Source: Gammaproteobacteria bacterium
Lineage (GTDB): Bacteria; Pseudomonadota; Gammaproteobacteria; Arenicellales; Arenicellaceae
Assembly (NCBI GenBank): GCA_022447525.1
Contig: JAKVBA010000027.1
Span: 1-64,000 of the forward strand
Direction of reading: 5' to 3'
DNA: 64,000 bases
The notes under the pieces are model-generated. The model was given only the letters and a program-made list of their open reading frames with translations. It was not told the DNA's origin and did no database searches. Position numbers and translations under genes: made by a program. Below, piece by piece: positions 17,810-28,705 of this stretch. The number at the start of each line of letters is the position of its first letter. Within the stretch, counting starts at the first letter, position 1.

Positions 17810-19195
17810 CTAGATCGACGATTTAATTCCATCTACGCTGTCTTTGGCATCTCCAAATAACATTCTCGTGTTATCTCGGAAGAACAGCGGATTTTCAACT
17901 CCTGCGTAGCCCGTTGCCATCGATCGCTTAGACACTATGACCGTCTTAGCATTCCAAACTTCCAATACTGGCATTCCCGCGATTGGACTATTAGGATTTT
18001 CCATGGCGGATGGGTTTACGATATCGTTAGCACCGATCACCATCACCACATCGACGTCACCTAGCTCATCGTTGATCTCATCCATTTCAAGTACAACGTC
18101 ATATGGGACATTGGCTTCAGCCAGTAATACGTTCATATGGCCTGGCATACGACCAGCAACAGGATGAATCGCGAATTGCACATCAACTCCTTTATCACGA
18201 AGCTGTTTAGTCAAGTCTGAGACTGCGTGTTGCGCATTGGCTACCGCCATACCGTAACCGGGCACTATGACCACTCGGCTTGCATCGCCCATCAAGTGAG
18301 CAACTTCCTCTGCTTGAATAGCAATCGCTTCGCCCTGTTCCTGATCACCATCATCACTGCTTGCAGTTGTGCCAAAACCACCCATGATGACTGAGACAAA
18401 GTTTCGATTCATCGCCCGACACATAATGTAGCTGAGGATCGCGCCAGAGCTACCAACCAAAGCACCAACAACGATCAGTAAATCGTTCGACAACATAAAG
18501 CCTGTTGCAGCCGCAGCCCAACCTGAATAACTATTAAGCATCGAGATAACCACTGGCATGTCAGCTCCACCAATAGCCATCACCATGTGCACACCAAAGG
18601 CAAAGGCCAATAGAGTCATAATGATTAGCGGCAAGGTGCCGCCGTCATGACCAACACTCAAAAACCACCAACCTAATAAGATTGACAAGCCAAGTAAGCC
18701 CAAGTTTAGTTGATGTCGAATCGGCAACAGTAAAGGCTTACTACCGATTTTTCCATTCAACTTACCGAACGCTACGACCGAACCAGTGAAGGTCACAGCA
18801 CCAATTAAAATGCCAAGGTAAACCTCAACGTTATGAATGGTTGCTTCTGTACCTGTTAGCGTATTCGCTGGGTCGAAAAAGCTCGCAAAACCAACCAATA
18901 CAGCGGCCATGCCCACGAAACTGTGCAGTATTGCGACCAGTTCTGGCATTTGCGTCATTTCAACTTTTGCGGCTAATCGTGCACCGATGGCGCCACCGAT
19001 TAGGGTTGCCAGAATCAGCCAGCCGTAAGCGTCAACGCTTTTGTTCAAGATAGTGGCAATAACCGCAATGGCCATACCGATGATGCCGTACCAATTACCC
19101 CTTCGAGAGGTTTCTTGGTTGCTCAGTCCAGCAAGACTCAAAATAAAAAGAATCGCCGAGGCTATGTAAGCGGCTGAAATAGTTCCCATTTCCAT
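17810..19195 (-). CDS. pntB: NAD(P) transhydrogenase subunit beta
   Basis: This is the membrane and NADP-binding subunit of the proton-translocating transhydrogenase, which uses the proton gradient to make NADPH from NADH. The 461 residues have eight to nine membrane helices in about the first 270. The C-terminal NADP(H) domain III has [31 protein letters not shown] and [10 protein letters not shown]. The size is the same as E. coli PntB (462). It starts 12 bp after pntA with GAGGG upstream. Confidence 0.95.
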   Translation of the reverse strand: MEMGTISAAYIASAILFILSLAGLSNQETSRRGNWYGIIGMAIAVIATILNKSVDAYGWLILATLIGGAIGARLAAKVEMTQMPELVAILHSFVGMAAVLVGFASFFDPANTLTGTEATIHNVEVYLGILIGAVTFTGSVVAFGKLNGKIGSKPLLLPIRHQLNLGLLGLSILLGWWFLSVGHDGGTLPLIIMTLLAFAFGVHMVMAIGGADMPVVISMLNSYSGWAAAATGFMLSNDLLIVVGALVGSSGAILSYIMCRAMNRNFVSVIMGGFGTTASSDDGDQEQGEAIAIQAEEVAHLMGDASRVVIVPGYGMAVANAQHAVSDLTKQLRDKGVDVQFAIHPVAGRMPGHMNVLLAEANVPYDVVLEMDEINDELGDVDVVMVIGANDIVNPSAMENPNSPIAGMPVLEVWNAKTVIVSKRSMATGYAGVENPLFFRDNTRMLFGDAKDSVDGIKSSI

Positions 19196-19207
19196 GATGT
19201 CGCCCTC

Positions 19208-20749
19208 TTAACCTTTATTAAACATTTTCAGCATTCGCTGAGTTACTAAAAACCCACCAGCAATATTGATCGAAGCAATCAAGACAGCAATAAAGGCGAG
19301 AAATACGACTAATCCGGACGTGGACGATATTTGCAACAAAGCGCCAACAACAATGATTCCAGAGATGGCGTTAGTCACACTCATCAAAGGCGTATGCAAT
19401 GCAGGAGTCACACTCCAAATCACTTGATAGCCGATGAAACATGACAATACAAATACCGTAAAGTGACTCATAAATTCTGGTGGAGCGACGCTGCCCACAC
19501 CAAGCAAAGCTAGCAGGCCTGCCGCCATGGCACCAAACGTCATCTTCGCTTTTTGAGCCGTGCTGAGCTCTGGCTCAGGGTCTACTACAGGAGCAGGTTT
19601 AGGCGCAGCTTGAGGTGCTGCCGATAATTTTGGAGGCTCCGAAGGCCATACCACCTCGCCTTCGTAAGCAACCGTAGAACAGCGCGTTACATCGTCTTCC
19701 ATATCAAACACGAGTTGACCGTCTTTCTCCGGAGTAAGGTCGGTCAACATATGCCGAAGGTTGGTCGAGTAAAGTTGCGAAGACTGAGTAGCCAAACGAC
19801 TTGGCAAGTCAGTGTAGCCGATGATTTTCACGCCTTTGTATGTAACGATCTTATCGGCTTTGGACAATTTACAGTTGCCGCCTTGTTCAGCGGCCAAGTC
19901 AACGATCACACTGCCCGACTTCATGCTCTCCACCATGTCTTTGGTAATCAACTCTGGCGCCGGCTTACCAGGAATAAGTGCGGTAGTGATGATAATATCG
20001 ACTTCTTTTGCCTGCTCCGCGAACATGGCCATTTCGGCATCGATGAATTCTTTACTCATGGTCTTTGCGTAGCCACCGTCGCCCGAGCCGTCTTCTTCAA
20101 ACTCAAGCACTAAGAATTCACCACCGAGGCTTTCAACTTGCTCTTTCGCCTCCAAACGGGTGTCGAAGGCGCGTACAATTGCGCCCATACTTTTGGCTGC
20201 GCCTATTGCAGCCAGCCCGGCCACCCCGGCACCGATAACAAGCACTTTCGCTGGCGGCACTTTGCCCGCAGCGGTCACTTGACCCGTGAAAAATCGTCCA
20301 AACTGCGTAGCGGCTTCAACTACCGCACGATAACCGCCAATATTGGCCATGGAGCTAAGCGCATCCATTTTCTGCGATCGTGACAAACGAGGGACACAGT
20401 CCATCGCTATCACATTAATCTTTTTATCAGCTAATTGCTTTAGCAAATCCTCGTTCTGCGCGGGCCAGAAAAAGCTAATTAAAGTGGTGCCTGCTGAAAT
20501 ATTTGTGGCTTCTTCTTCACTGACACCCCTGACCTTCATGATAACGTCAGTGTCGCCCCAAATGGCATTGCCTTTTACTACCGTGACGCCGGCTTCTTTG
20601 TAGTCAGCGTCGGAAAATTCCGCTAGCTTTCCAGCGCCTGACTGGATCCGTAGCTCATGGCCAAGCTTTTGAATATGCTTGGCGGATTCAGGAGTCAAAG
20701 CAACACGCTTTTCGCCCTTGAATGACTCCTTAGGAATACTAATGATCAT
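19208..20749 (-). CDS. pntA: NAD(P) transhydrogenase subunit alpha
   Basis: This is the NAD-binding alpha subunit. In its 513 residues the alpha-1 and alpha-2 parts are fused, as in E. coli. The N-terminal [18 protein letters not shown] is characteristic. The Rossmann loop GAGVAG is at residues 173-178, a Pro/Ala-rich hinge is at about 375-395, and four membrane helices follow at 400-510. It works with PntB in the inner membrane. It has a Shine-Dalgarno GGAG before the ATG. It is the first gene of a two-gene operon. The 277-bp region upstream holds no gene. Confidence 0.95.
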   Translation of the reverse strand: MIISIPKESFKGEKRVALTPESAKHIQKLGHELRIQSGAGKLAEFSDADYKEAGVTVVKGNAIWGDTDVIMKVRGVSEEEATNISAGTTLISFFWPAQNEDLLKQLADKKINVIAMDCVPRLSRSQKMDALSSMANIGGYRAVVEAATQFGRFFTGQVTAAGKVPPAKVLVIGAGVAGLAAIGAAKSMGAIVRAFDTRLEAKEQVESLGGEFLVLEFEEDGSGDGGYAKTMSKEFIDAEMAMFAEQAKEVDIIITTALIPGKPAPELITKDMVESMKSGSVIVDLAAEQGGNCKLSKADKIVTYKGVKIIGYTDLPSRLATQSSQLYSTNLRHMLTDLTPEKDGQLVFDMEDDVTRCSTVAYEGEVVWPSEPPKLSAAPQAAPKPAPVVDPEPELSTAQKAKMTFGAMAAGLLALLGVGSVAPPEFMSHFTVFVLSCFIGYQVIWSVTPALHTPLMSVTNAISGIIVVGALLQISSTSGLVVFLAFIAVLIASINIAGGFLVTQRMLKMFNKG

Positions 20750-21026
20750 GTTTCATAGCTCCACTTCAATCTAGTTTTTGTGTATTAGCCCGTGTTTTGG
20801 CCAAAGATCGGCTCAAACACGGCCAATCAGTGTATACGAGCAAGCTGGTTAAATGCCAGACCTTAGTAGAATATGCGCCTCGAATTACAGGATGGCTGAT
20901 ATAGAATCAGTGAATACTGAATTGCATTCAGCTCAAGGCATGAATTCCAATGCACGCAAATTCAAACCATGAAAGCTATGTTTGACCAAACTTCATTAGC
21001 CGAACTTTCTTGTTTTTAGCAACAAA

Positions 21027-23354
21027 TTAAAGTGACTGGCTCACTGGCAAGTCCCTTACTCTCTTGCCGATAGCGTGAAAGACAGCATTAGTGATGCTAG
21101 GCAAAATTGGCGGTAAACCTGGCTCCCCAACACCACCAGGCGCATAATCGGAATCGATAATGTGAACAAACATTGGTGGCACCTGATTCATCCTTGATGA
21201 GGGATAGTCGTAAAAATTGTTTTGCACTATTGCGCCATCTTTGACGGTAATCTCGCTCTCGAGCGTCATTGATAACCCCATTATCATTGCGCCCTCCATT
21301 TGCGAGCGAACACGGTCGGGAGTGATGACAAGACCGCAATCAATCGCCGTGTGCATCTCAAGTGGCGTCACCTGCGAGCCTGTGACTCTCACTTTAGTAG
21401 CCGCGGCCACGTATGAGTTAAAACTGTACCCCACGCTGATACCCCAACCCTCGCCAGCAGGCAATTCTTGCGAGATGTTGGCTTCTTCGGCGACTCGGTT
21501 AAGGACTCTCTTGAATCTAGCGATTTCCAACACGTAGTCCGTATTATCTTTATCAACCGTTTGACCATAGTGCGTATATCCCTCAAACCCTTGTTCGCGC
21601 GGATTAAACTGCCGGTCCTCCCCCAAAAGGTTCATCCACATTTCAATGGTCGAGATACCCGCTTTATCCGCCAACTCATCGACAAAGCTGCCAAGAGCGA
21701 ATTGGTTATTTAAGTTACCTACGGCTCGCACCCAACCTGTGCGTACGTGCGTTGAGACCTCTTGATTTTCAAACGACATATTTTGCACAGCAAACGGCAC
21801 ATCAGCGAAACCTAATGATAAATCGCTATTTTCTAGGTAAGTGCTATCGTTATTGAATATCCAAGCGATCGGAGGCGCTGCTACTCGTTGTACCCAATAA
21901 TCACAGCTATTCTTATCGTTTAGCTCAGCCTTCATGTAATTAGCCGCAATAGAATGATAGAAACCGTGTTTAACATCATCTTCACGAGTCCAAACCACTT
22001 TGACCGGTTTGCCAGTCGCTTTTGAGAGCTCAACAGCTTCAAGCGTGTAGTCGTTTTTACTTTTGCGACCGAAAGCCCCTCCCATAAGTGTCGTATTAAA
22101 TCGTACCTTCGCTTGATCTTTCTCTGGATCCAAACCCAATTCTTGAAGCGCTAAACTTTTACCCCATTGCGGCGATTGAGTACCACTCCAAATATCCGCC
22201 TCACCATTTTTGACCAATGCCGTTGCCGAGGGCGTCTCCATGGACATATGGTGGTGATAAGGCATTGTGTAAACAGCCTCTAAGGTATTTCGTTGGTTGA
22301 ATTTATGGCTATCAACTTGTCCTACCGACCTTATTTTTTTCGCTGGCGAACTGACTTTTCTTTTCAGCTCTTTCTTGTATTCGTCGGAGTTGTGAGTCTG
22401 ATTGGCACCCAAGTCCCATTCTACCTTTAACTTTTTGCGCCCTTCTTGCGCAGCCCAAGTGTTGGTCGCTAATACCGCAACACCTGATTTTGGTTGCACC
22501 TGAACGGGATAGCTCCTGTCTTTTAGACGAATCACATCAACAACCCCGGCCACCTTTTTAGCCTCTGATGCGTCATAAGATTTTACTCGACCACCAACAA
22601 CTGGCGGCCTTTCGATGCTGGCTATCAACATGCCTGGAAGCTGAATATCGTGAGCATAAATTGCTTTGGCAGTAACAATATCCTTCACGCCTTGAAGAGC
22701 CACATCTTTTCCTATTATCGAGAAATCGTCCGTTTTCTTGAGGCTGACATTAGTCTTATCTGGCACCGGAAGTATGGCGGCGGCTTCGGCTAATTCGCCA
22801 AAACCCAATGCCTCGCCAGTGATCATGTTTCGTACTGTGTGGTTTTCAGCCTTGACGTCGGTTAACTCTACTGCCCATTTTTGTGCCGCCGCCTGCTCGA
22901 GCATCGTTCTGGCAACCGCACCCATGCGCCGTGTATGGTCAAAGTGTAATCTAATCGAGGCTGATCCTCCGGTACCTTGCCGACCGTAGGCAGAGTTGGC
23001 CTCGCCAAGTACCGCCGTGACCTTACTCCAGTCAGCACCAAGCTCATCTGCAATGATTTGGGGAGTGGAGGTTAATATGCCTTGCCCCATTTCCATGCGA
23101 TGGCAAACAATTTTCACCTCGCCGGAAGGAGCAATAGACACAAAAACATTTAAATGCGCGGCATCTATCTCTGTGGCTGCATTGGTGGGTTTGTCTGTTG
23201 TATTAGCTGTTGTATTAGCTGTCAGTAATAAACCAGCTCCAGTAGCACCGGTGATAGCGAAAAACTCACGGCGAGACACTTTTCTGACAGTGCTGCTTTG
23301 GCGATCGACTGCCAATTCTGTCTCTGTTTTGGTTGTTAATATGGTGTTATTCAT
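21027..23354 (-). CDS. molybdopterin-binding aldehyde/isoquinoline oxidoreductase, large subunit (IorB type)
   Basis: A 775-residue molybdenum hydroxylase large subunit of the xanthine-oxidase family. It begins with a Tat-type signal (SRREFF, then [12 protein letters not shown], residues 28-46), so the enzyme should be exported folded to the periplasm. [23 protein letters not shown] and the catalytic-Glu motif GVGEPGLP near the C-terminus are present. The family oxidises N-heterocycles or aldehydes with water as the oxygen donor; the substrate is not determinable. It overlaps the iron-sulphur subunit gene by 4 bp (ATGA). No FAD subunit, cytochrome or XdhC-type maturation gene is nearby. Confidence 0.85.
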   Translation of the reverse strand: MNNTILTTKTETELAVDRQSSTVRKVSRREFFAITGATGAGLLLTANTTANTTDKPTNAATEIDAAHLNVFVSIAPSGEVKIVCHRMEMGQGILTSTPQIIADELGADWSKVTAVLGEANSAYGRQGTGGSASIRLHFDHTRRMGAVARTMLEQAAAQKWAVELTDVKAENHTVRNMITGEALGFGELAEAAAILPVPDKTNVSLKKTDDFSIIGKDVALQGVKDIVTAKAIYAHDIQLPGMLIASIERPPVVGGRVKSYDASEAKKVAGVVDVIRLKDRSYPVQVQPKSGVAVLATNTWAAQEGRKKLKVEWDLGANQTHNSDEYKKELKRKVSSPAKKIRSVGQVDSHKFNQRNTLEAVYTMPYHHHMSMETPSATALVKNGEADIWSGTQSPQWGKSLALQELGLDPEKDQAKVRFNTTLMGGAFGRKSKNDYTLEAVELSKATGKPVKVVWTREDDVKHGFYHSIAANYMKAELNDKNSCDYWVQRVAAPPIAWIFNNDSTYLENSDLSLGFADVPFAVQNMSFENQEVSTHVRTGWVRAVGNLNNQFALGSFVDELADKAGISTIEMWMNLLGEDRQFNPREQGFEGYTHYGQTVDKDNTDYVLEIARFKRVLNRVAEEANISQELPAGEGWGISVGYSFNSYVAAATKVRVTGSQVTPLEMHTAIDCGLVITPDRVRSQMEGAMIMGLSMTLESEITVKDGAIVQNNFYDYPSSRMNQVPPMFVHIIDSDYAPGGVGEPGLPPILPSITNAVFHAIGKRVRDLPVSQSL

Positions 23355-23866
23355 GACGACACCTGCGACTCTTGCTCAGAGTAAGCTGATGCCGAGGTTA
23401 GGCTGTCAGCCCTCGCTTCTTTTGCAGCCTCCTTGATCGCCTTTTTAATTCTTGGGTAAGTTCCACATCGACAGATATTGCCCTGCATTGCCGTATCGAT
23501 CTCACTATCTGTTGGTGCTGTGTTACTCGCTATCAATGCGGCAGCACTCATCATTTGGCCGCTCTGACAATAGCCACACTGAGGTACTTTATTGGCTATC
23601 CACGCTTTTTGAACAGGGTGCAGCTGCTCATCGTTACTCAGCCCTTCTACCGTGGTGATCGACTTACCTTCTGCAGCGGCGGCTGTGGTAACACAAGAAC
23701 GAACAGCTTGTCCATCTAGGTGCACAGTGCAGGCCCCGCAGAGTCCTAAGCCACAACCAAACTTGGTTCCCGTTAGTTGCGCAATATCACGAATAGCGTA
23801 TAGCAGAGGCATAGACGAGTCTACGTCTAGTTCTACCTGTTTTCCGTTCAAAGACATCTTTATCAT
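23351..23866 (-). CDS. (2Fe-2S) small subunit of molybdenum oxidoreductase (IorA type)
   Basis: A protein of about 171 residues with two [2Fe-2S] clusters. The plant-type ferredoxin cysteines are in [12 protein letters not shown] plus a later Cys (RSCVTT). The helical-bundle cluster is in CGYCQSGQM and [10 protein letters not shown]. It passes electrons from the molybdenum site of the large subunit to an acceptor. The ATG at 23866 has AGGA and GGAG upstream and was chosen over the longer frame. It has no signal of its own, so it probably travels through Tat with its partner. Confidence 0.88.
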   Translation of the reverse strand: MIKMSLNGKQVELDVDSSMPLLYAIRDIAQLTGTKFGCGLGLCGACTVHLDGQAVRSCVTTAAAAEGKSITTVEGLSNDEQLHPVQKAWIANKVPQCGYCQSGQMMSAAALIASNTAPTDSEIDTAMQGNICRCGTYPRIKKAIKEAAKEARADSLTSASAYSEQESQVSS

Positions 23867-24031
23867 ATTCCTACTGCTCCTTTTTTCTCTGGTAGTCACA
23901 GCAGCCAAATGCATACTGCAACAAACCGGTTGGTGGATAGGCTCATTGACGTTAGCATAACCTATCTTCGAAAAGATGAAGATTTAAGGAAAAACGTCGC
24001 GCTAATTGCCCGCCGGTGAGGTTCCAGTATA

Positions 24032-25096
24032 ATGCCGAGCATGGACATATTGGCAATACTGGCTCCTTTGAGTCAATTTGATTTAGTTACGACCACGGTG
24101 AGTGCGTTGTTATTCTTTGCCGCACAACCAATTTGTAATTTGCTTAATAATGGTGAGGGGGTCGCCAACCGCGCCAGCATGATGCGCGTTCTAAACGCGC
24201 TTATTATCCTGGCTGTGCTTATCGACGCATATCTGCTGCAACACAAAAACGAATTCGCGTCTAATTTTACCCGCACATTAATGGTGCTTTATTTTGCCGT
24301 AGTAACCACTCAAATAATCAATTACTTTGTTCGCCAACGATTTGGGAAACTGCGCACATCCAACGACAAAACAACGATTGCAGACACCTATTCTAGTCGT
24401 GGCTTAAGCTTGATCGTTGCTACGGTTATTGCCCTCATTGCAATCATATCCTGCCTCAGAATATTGGGTTTTAATTCCCTGCTTGAGGCTGGCGGAGCAC
24501 TTGGCATTGCAGGCCTTGCCTTAGCAATGACGCAAGCAGCTTGGGCTCCTGACATCATCGCTGGCCTAATCATTCTAAACAGCAGGCTCTGCGAGGAGGG
24601 TGATGTTATTCAATTCAATATGGAAGGCGAAAAAGTTGTTGCCAGTGTTTTTCGTACAAAGCTATTTCACACTGAATTATTAGATCTAGCCAATAACCAT
24701 CGCCTTATGGTTAGAAACAATCGCTTACGGGATCATGGTCTGCAAAATTTATCAAGGTTCGCTTCGGCCAAAGGCCTACGGGAATGCATGTTCTTCAACA
24801 TCGGATACGAGCATAATGAGCACGAAGTTACAGCGATGATTCAACGAGCCTTTCAAGCAATTGACCAATCGGAAGGGTTTCGTGAAGAACAATATGAACC
24901 TGAAATACGTGTTCATGATACCGGCGATTATGCGGTAACTTGGGCCGTGTACTACTACATCAAAGACGTCAAACGTTTGCTTTCTATTAAACAAATATTC
25001 AGGGGGTATATATTGCAGGAATCAATAAAATCGAATATTTCCCTTGCGACTCCAGACCTCCATAACGCTAAAGTTGATGTTGGTCGTCAATCGTGA
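24032..25096 (+). CDS. MscS-family mechanosensitive channel
   Basis: A 354-residue membrane protein. Hydrophobic segments lie around residues 17-35, 49-68, 80-97 and 122-148. The pore-lining helix is LGIAGLALAMTQAAWAPDIIAG (positions about 155-177), with the Ala/Gly spacing of MscS TM3. A soluble C-terminal domain follows with a beta-domain start (EGDVIQF). Such channels release solutes when membrane tension rises. It is longer than MscS (286) and has an extra N-terminal helix pair. It diverges from the iorAB-type pair and lies ahead of glnS, which has its own promoter. GAGG precedes the ATG. Confidence 0.78.
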   Translation: MPSMDILAILAPLSQFDLVTTTVSALLFFAAQPICNLLNNGEGVANRASMMRVLNALIILAVLIDAYLLQHKNEFASNFTRTLMVLYFAVVTTQIINYFVRQRFGKLRTSNDKTTIADTYSSRGLSLIVATVIALIAIISCLRILGFNSLLEAGGALGIAGLALAMTQAAWAPDIIAGLIILNSRLCEEGDVIQFNMEGEKVVASVFRTKLFHTELLDLANNHRLMVRNNRLRDHGLQNLSRFASAKGLRECMFFNIGYEHNEHEVTAMIQRAFQAIDQSEGFREEQYEPEIRVHDTGDYAVTWAVYYYIKDVKRLLSIKQIFRGYILQESIKSNISLATPDLHNAKVDVGRQS

Positions 25097-25104
25097 AAAT
25101 TTCC

Positions 25105-25133
25105 TTATAAGCCACCTAAGCAAACGATATAAT
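25105..25133 (+). promoter_or_regulatory. sigma-70 promoter candidate for glnS
   Basis: TTATAA (25105-25110), a 17-bp spacer and a perfect TATAAT (25128-25133) lie 94 bp before the glnS start. Confidence 0.6.
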
Positions 25134-25226
25134 AGTCCGCTTACGGACTTATAATTCACCACGAATTACGTTTCACACAGTACAAGAATTCTACAACATA
25201 GAATTAAACTAATCGCATAATCGAAA

Positions 25227-26906
25227 ATGAGCAAAAATCATTTTTTACGCAGCATTGCTGAGAACGACATAAAAAACGGTAAACACGATTACGTGTACAC
25301 CCGTTTTCCTCCTGAGCCAAACGGTTATTTGCATCTGGGACATGCCAAATCAATCTGTTTAAATTTTGGTATGGCTTCAGATCTTGGCGGCAAGTGTAAC
25401 CTAAGGTTTGATGATACCAACCCTGAGAAAGAAGACGAAGAGTATGCCGAGTCCATACGCCAATCAGTTGAGTGGCTTGGGTTCCAATGGGATAAGCTGT
25501 GCTATGCGTCGGATTATTATGATCAACTTTATACCTTTGCGGTGCAACTTATCTCAAAGGGCGTCGCCTACGTTGATGAGCTTAACGCAGAGCAAATGCG
25601 CGAATATCGTGGTACGTTAACCGAACCAGGTAAAAATAGCCCATACCGAGATCGCTCCATTGAAGAAAACCTCGATCTCTTCACACGCATGAAAGCCGGT
25701 GAATTTGAGGAAGGAAAGTACACCCTCAGAGCGAAGATCGATATGTCGTCACCAAACATTACACTGCGTGACCCAATCTTATACCGTATTCGCTACGCGA
25801 CTCACTATCGCGCTGGTGATAAGTGGTGCATTTACCCAATGTACGACTTCACACACTGTATTTCTGATGCACTTGAAGGCATCACCCATTCTTTTTGTAC
25901 GCTGGAGTTCCAAGATAACCGCGCACTATATGACTGGGTCCTAGAGCACATAGATCTGCAAGAAAACCTCAATGGCGAGAAAGGTAAATTAATGCCTCGA
26001 CAAATTGAGTTTGGTCGATCTAATCTAGAGTACACGATCGCTAGTAAACGAAAACTCATCCAACTAGTTAACGAGGGCCATGTATCAGGTTGGGATGACC
26101 CCAGATTGACTACGCTTGTTGGCTTGAAACGACGCGGTTATACACCTAAGTCTATCCGAGATTTCTGTGAGGAAATTGGCGTCACTAAGAAAGACAGCGT
26201 CATAGAAATGACCGTGCTGGAAAATGCGATCAGGCACGACTTGGAGGCCAGCGCAAAACGGGTATTCGGCGTACTAAAGCCATTAAAAGTTGTGATCACC
26301 AACTACCCAAAAGGTGAGTCAGAGACCTTCACCGTCAAAAACCACCCTAAAGACGACGACATGGGAACTAGAGAGATCCCCTTCGCAAGAGAGGTGTACA
26401 TTGATCATGATGACTTCATGATGGACCCACCCAAGAAATTTTTTCGTCTGGGTCCTGGGCGTGAAGTGCGACTCCGTTATGGCTACGCCATTACTTGCAA
26501 TGAAGTCATTCAAGATGACCAAGGCAATGTGCTTGAACTGCGCTGCACCTACGACCCATTAACCGCTAAAGGGCAAACTGCTGATGGTAGAAAAATAAAG
26601 GGTATTATCCATTGGGTGAGTGCAGACCATGCCTTGGACGCTGAGGTGCGCGTATACGATCGGCTCTACACGGACCCAAACCCCGGGGCGAGTGACGACT
26701 TTATATCGCTACTCAACCCAGACTCATTAAAGGTTTACCCAGACGCAAAACTAGAGCCTAGTCTGGCAGAGGGCAGGCAAAATGATCGCTATCAGTTTGA
26801 GCGAGTAGGCTATTTTTGTTTTGACGAGAAAGACAACTCGGCTAGCAAATTAGTCATGAATCGAACGGTTAGCCTACGGGATACCTGGGCCAAAGTCAGT
26901 AAATAA
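25227..26906 (+). CDS. glnS: glutamine-tRNA ligase
   Basis: It charges tRNA-Gln with glutamine. The 559-residue class I synthetase has [15 protein letters not shown] (HIGH motif) at about residue 33, [17 protein letters not shown], the KMSKS equivalent IASKRKL near residue 270 and a C-terminal anticodon-binding beta-barrel region. The length is standard. The presence of GlnRS together with a GltX is typical of gammaproteobacteria. Confidence 0.96.
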   Translation: MSKNHFLRSIAENDIKNGKHDYVYTRFPPEPNGYLHLGHAKSICLNFGMASDLGGKCNLRFDDTNPEKEDEEYAESIRQSVEWLGFQWDKLCYASDYYDQLYTFAVQLISKGVAYVDELNAEQMREYRGTLTEPGKNSPYRDRSIEENLDLFTRMKAGEFEEGKYTLRAKIDMSSPNITLRDPILYRIRYATHYRAGDKWCIYPMYDFTHCISDALEGITHSFCTLEFQDNRALYDWVLEHIDLQENLNGEKGKLMPRQIEFGRSNLEYTIASKRKLIQLVNEGHVSGWDDPRLTTLVGLKRRGYTPKSIRDFCEEIGVTKKDSVIEMTVLENAIRHDLEASAKRVFGVLKPLKVVITNYPKGESETFTVKNHPKDDDMGTREIPFAREVYIDHDDFMMDPPKKFFRLGPGREVRLRYGYAITCNEVIQDDQGNVLELRCTYDPLTAKGQTADGRKIKGIIHWVSADHALDAEVRVYDRLYTDPNPGASDDFISLLNPDSLKVYPDAKLEPSLAEGRQNDRYQFERVGYFCFDEKDNSASKLVMNRTVSLRDTWAKVSK

Positions 26907-26929
26907 AGTTACACTGCATGAATGTCATA

Positions 26930-26967
26930 TAACATGGGAGTACGTCGATCGACTTATTCCCATGTTA
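26930..26967. terminator. inverted repeat after glnS, terminator-like
   Basis: The arms TAACATGGGA (26930-26939) and TCCCATGTTA (26958-26967) are 10-bp perfect complements, with a nested GTCGATCGAC in the loop. It lies between convergent glnS and the lipoprotein gene. There is no long T-run, so it is an inverted repeat first and only possibly a terminator. Confidence 0.45.
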
Positions 26968-27016
26968 GTTGGCTCAGCAATCGATAACCGGCTGGTTCTC
27001 GCTCTAAAATGATGAC

Positions 27017-27862
27017 CTATTGACTGTCCGTTGTCTTGTCTTCATCGCCACCATGACCCTGTTCTAAGCCCTCTTCTACACCCTGTTCTACGCTCTTATT
27101 GAGAAGGTCTAAGGCCTCGGTAAGGCTACGCAAAAAAGCTTCGCCCGACTGCTGTTCAGACTGTGACTTATTCTCTAGATTTCTGGCAAAACGTTCCAAT
27201 TCAACCATAAGTTCAGCGCCACTTTTGGAGAGTTCCCGAACCATTGGAGCCATCTCTTCTCCCACTTCTTGTACCACCTCGGCTAGTTCTTGCTCCGATA
27301 GCTCAACCTCCGAGATTACCTCGGCTAGCACTTGCTCTGCTTCACCCACACTATCCTTCGCCGCTTTCAGTCCTTGATCGATTGCAATCCCAACTTCAGC
27401 TTTTTCTCGCTGAAAATCTTCGCTTTGAAGATATTCTCGAAACTCAGAGAGACTTTCAGCACCAGCAGCCACAGTTCCGGACATTCCCCAGCCAAGCAAC
27501 TGCATCATCGAATCTAACGCTTCAATTTGCTGACCATCCTCTATGTGTTTTTTTAATGCTCCTGGTGGGTTATGCAATTCTAGAGGAGCACCGTGTCGCA
27601 GACGATTTACCACCACGGCGGCCCTGTGACTAACCTTAGTAGCCAGCTCATTATCTAACGACAGTTGTACGACGGAGCCATATTGAGTTTTTGAGATATC
27701 ACTAACCGAACCAATAACACTATCACCTAAATATACAGTGGCACCCTCTTCCACGTCTTGAGTGTTGGAAAATTTTGCGGTGACTTGCAGTTGATCATGG
27801 CTGCATGCCACTAAGATCAGCGATAAAAACACCCAAAAAAGAGATAATCGAACTCGGTTCAT
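27017..27862 (-). CDS. lipoprotein with MCE/MlaD-like domain and coiled-coil tail
   Basis: A protein of about 281 residues. The N-terminal signal ends in a lipobox (LILVAC), so the mature Cys is lipidated. Residues about 25-115 resemble an MCE (MlaD-type) beta domain: VTAKFSNTQDVEEGATVYLGD, then IGSVSDI and an L-rich loop. Residues about 130-275 are strongly Glu-rich helical and predicted coiled-coil. MCE proteins carry lipids across the periplasm, but this one lacks the rest of an Mla operon, so a transport role is unproven. The ATG at 27862 is preferred over a GTG four codons earlier. Confidence 0.6.
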   Translation of the reverse strand: MNRVRLSLFWVFLSLILVACSHDQLQVTAKFSNTQDVEEGATVYLGDSVIGSVSDISKTQYGSVVQLSLDNELATKVSHRAAVVVNRLRHGAPLELHNPPGALKKHIEDGQQIEALDSMMQLLGWGMSGTVAAGAESLSEFREYLQSEDFQREKAEVGIAIDQGLKAAKDSVGEAEQVLAEVISEVELSEQELAEVVQEVGEEMAPMVRELSKSGAELMVELERFARNLENKSQSEQQSGEAFLRSLTEALDLLNKSVEQGVEEGLEQGHGGDEDKTTDSQ

Positions 27863-27981
27863 AGCTCTAACCACATTAGTATTCTAGCCCCTTAGCCTAT
27901 CACTATGTGTCACCAAGTACAGGTTTTGTTGAAACTTATTTAACGGTATGAAGTTCAAAAATTGGACTTACTAAGAAAAAA

Positions 27982-28692
27982 CTATCGACTTCTAAAATAG
28001 TTGGCTTTAATTAGTCTTGTTAGCTCACTTGGATCGTCGATAAACGGATTACGATTTCCTTGAATGTTTTCTATGATGTCGTTGCGACGGACTTCTTCTC
28101 GACTAGGTGGATCCTGAAGATGCCAATCGTAAAGAAGTTTCCTTTGTTTAGTAAACAGACGCAGCCCCAACTTTCGATACTCAAAAGCCATGTAAAACAT
28201 GGCTCGAGCCACATCGCCTCTAACCGACTCGGCTGGCTCAGCGACTCGGCTGCGGTAGTTGACTTCAAAGTCACAATCGCCAAAGACTCGTCGTTCTCCG
28301 TTAACAATACCAAAGGCATAACTCGAGCGCTCTTTATTTACATCAGCCCTAGTAGGATAAAGGTTATGTAAATCTGCCTCCACAAAATTAAATTGAACTG
28401 ACGATTTTCGACACTGCTTTCGTTTCCCACAGCGCATTGAAGTGGCAACCCATGACATTGGAAATACATGTTCTACATTATATCCCCGACGCTCGTGACT
28501 ACTAAATGAGTCACCACAGTACAATGAACTTACTCTACCTCTGTAAAGCTTACTCCAAAATATCTCTCTGGCTGTTTCGTAATCCTTAATTGAGGTTTTA
28601 TTTGAAGTATTGGGAGCGGTATTCAACTCCCCGCCACACGCAAACAGAAAACCAGCAATCGTAAAAACTGCGGCGAGTTTTATCCGATACAT
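27982..28692 (-). CDS. endonuclease I (EndA/Dns family) lipoprotein
   Basis: A 236-residue extracytoplasmic nuclease. The N-terminal signal ends in LFACG, a lipobox, so it is likely membrane-tethered. The family active site is clear: NVEHVFPMSW (catalytic His), FNFVEADLHNLYP, then VNKERSSYAFG. Eight or more cysteines suit disulphides in the periplasm. These enzymes cut DNA and RNA non-specifically and may serve nutrient scavenging or limit DNA uptake. It starts 13 bp after the acyl-CoA ligase gene and is probably co-transcribed with it. Confidence 0.88.
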   Translation of the reverse strand: MYRIKLAAVFTIAGFLFACGGELNTAPNTSNKTSIKDYETAREIFWSKLYRGRVSSLYCGDSFSSHERRGYNVEHVFPMSWVATSMRCGKRKQCRKSSVQFNFVEADLHNLYPTRADVNKERSSYAFGIVNGERRVFGDCDFEVNYRSRVAEPAESVRGDVARAMFYMAFEYRKLGLRLFTKQRKLLYDWHLQDPPSREEVRRNDIIENIQGNRNPFIDDPSELTRLIKANYFRSR

Positions 28693-28705
28693 GATGCCTG
28701 CAGTC

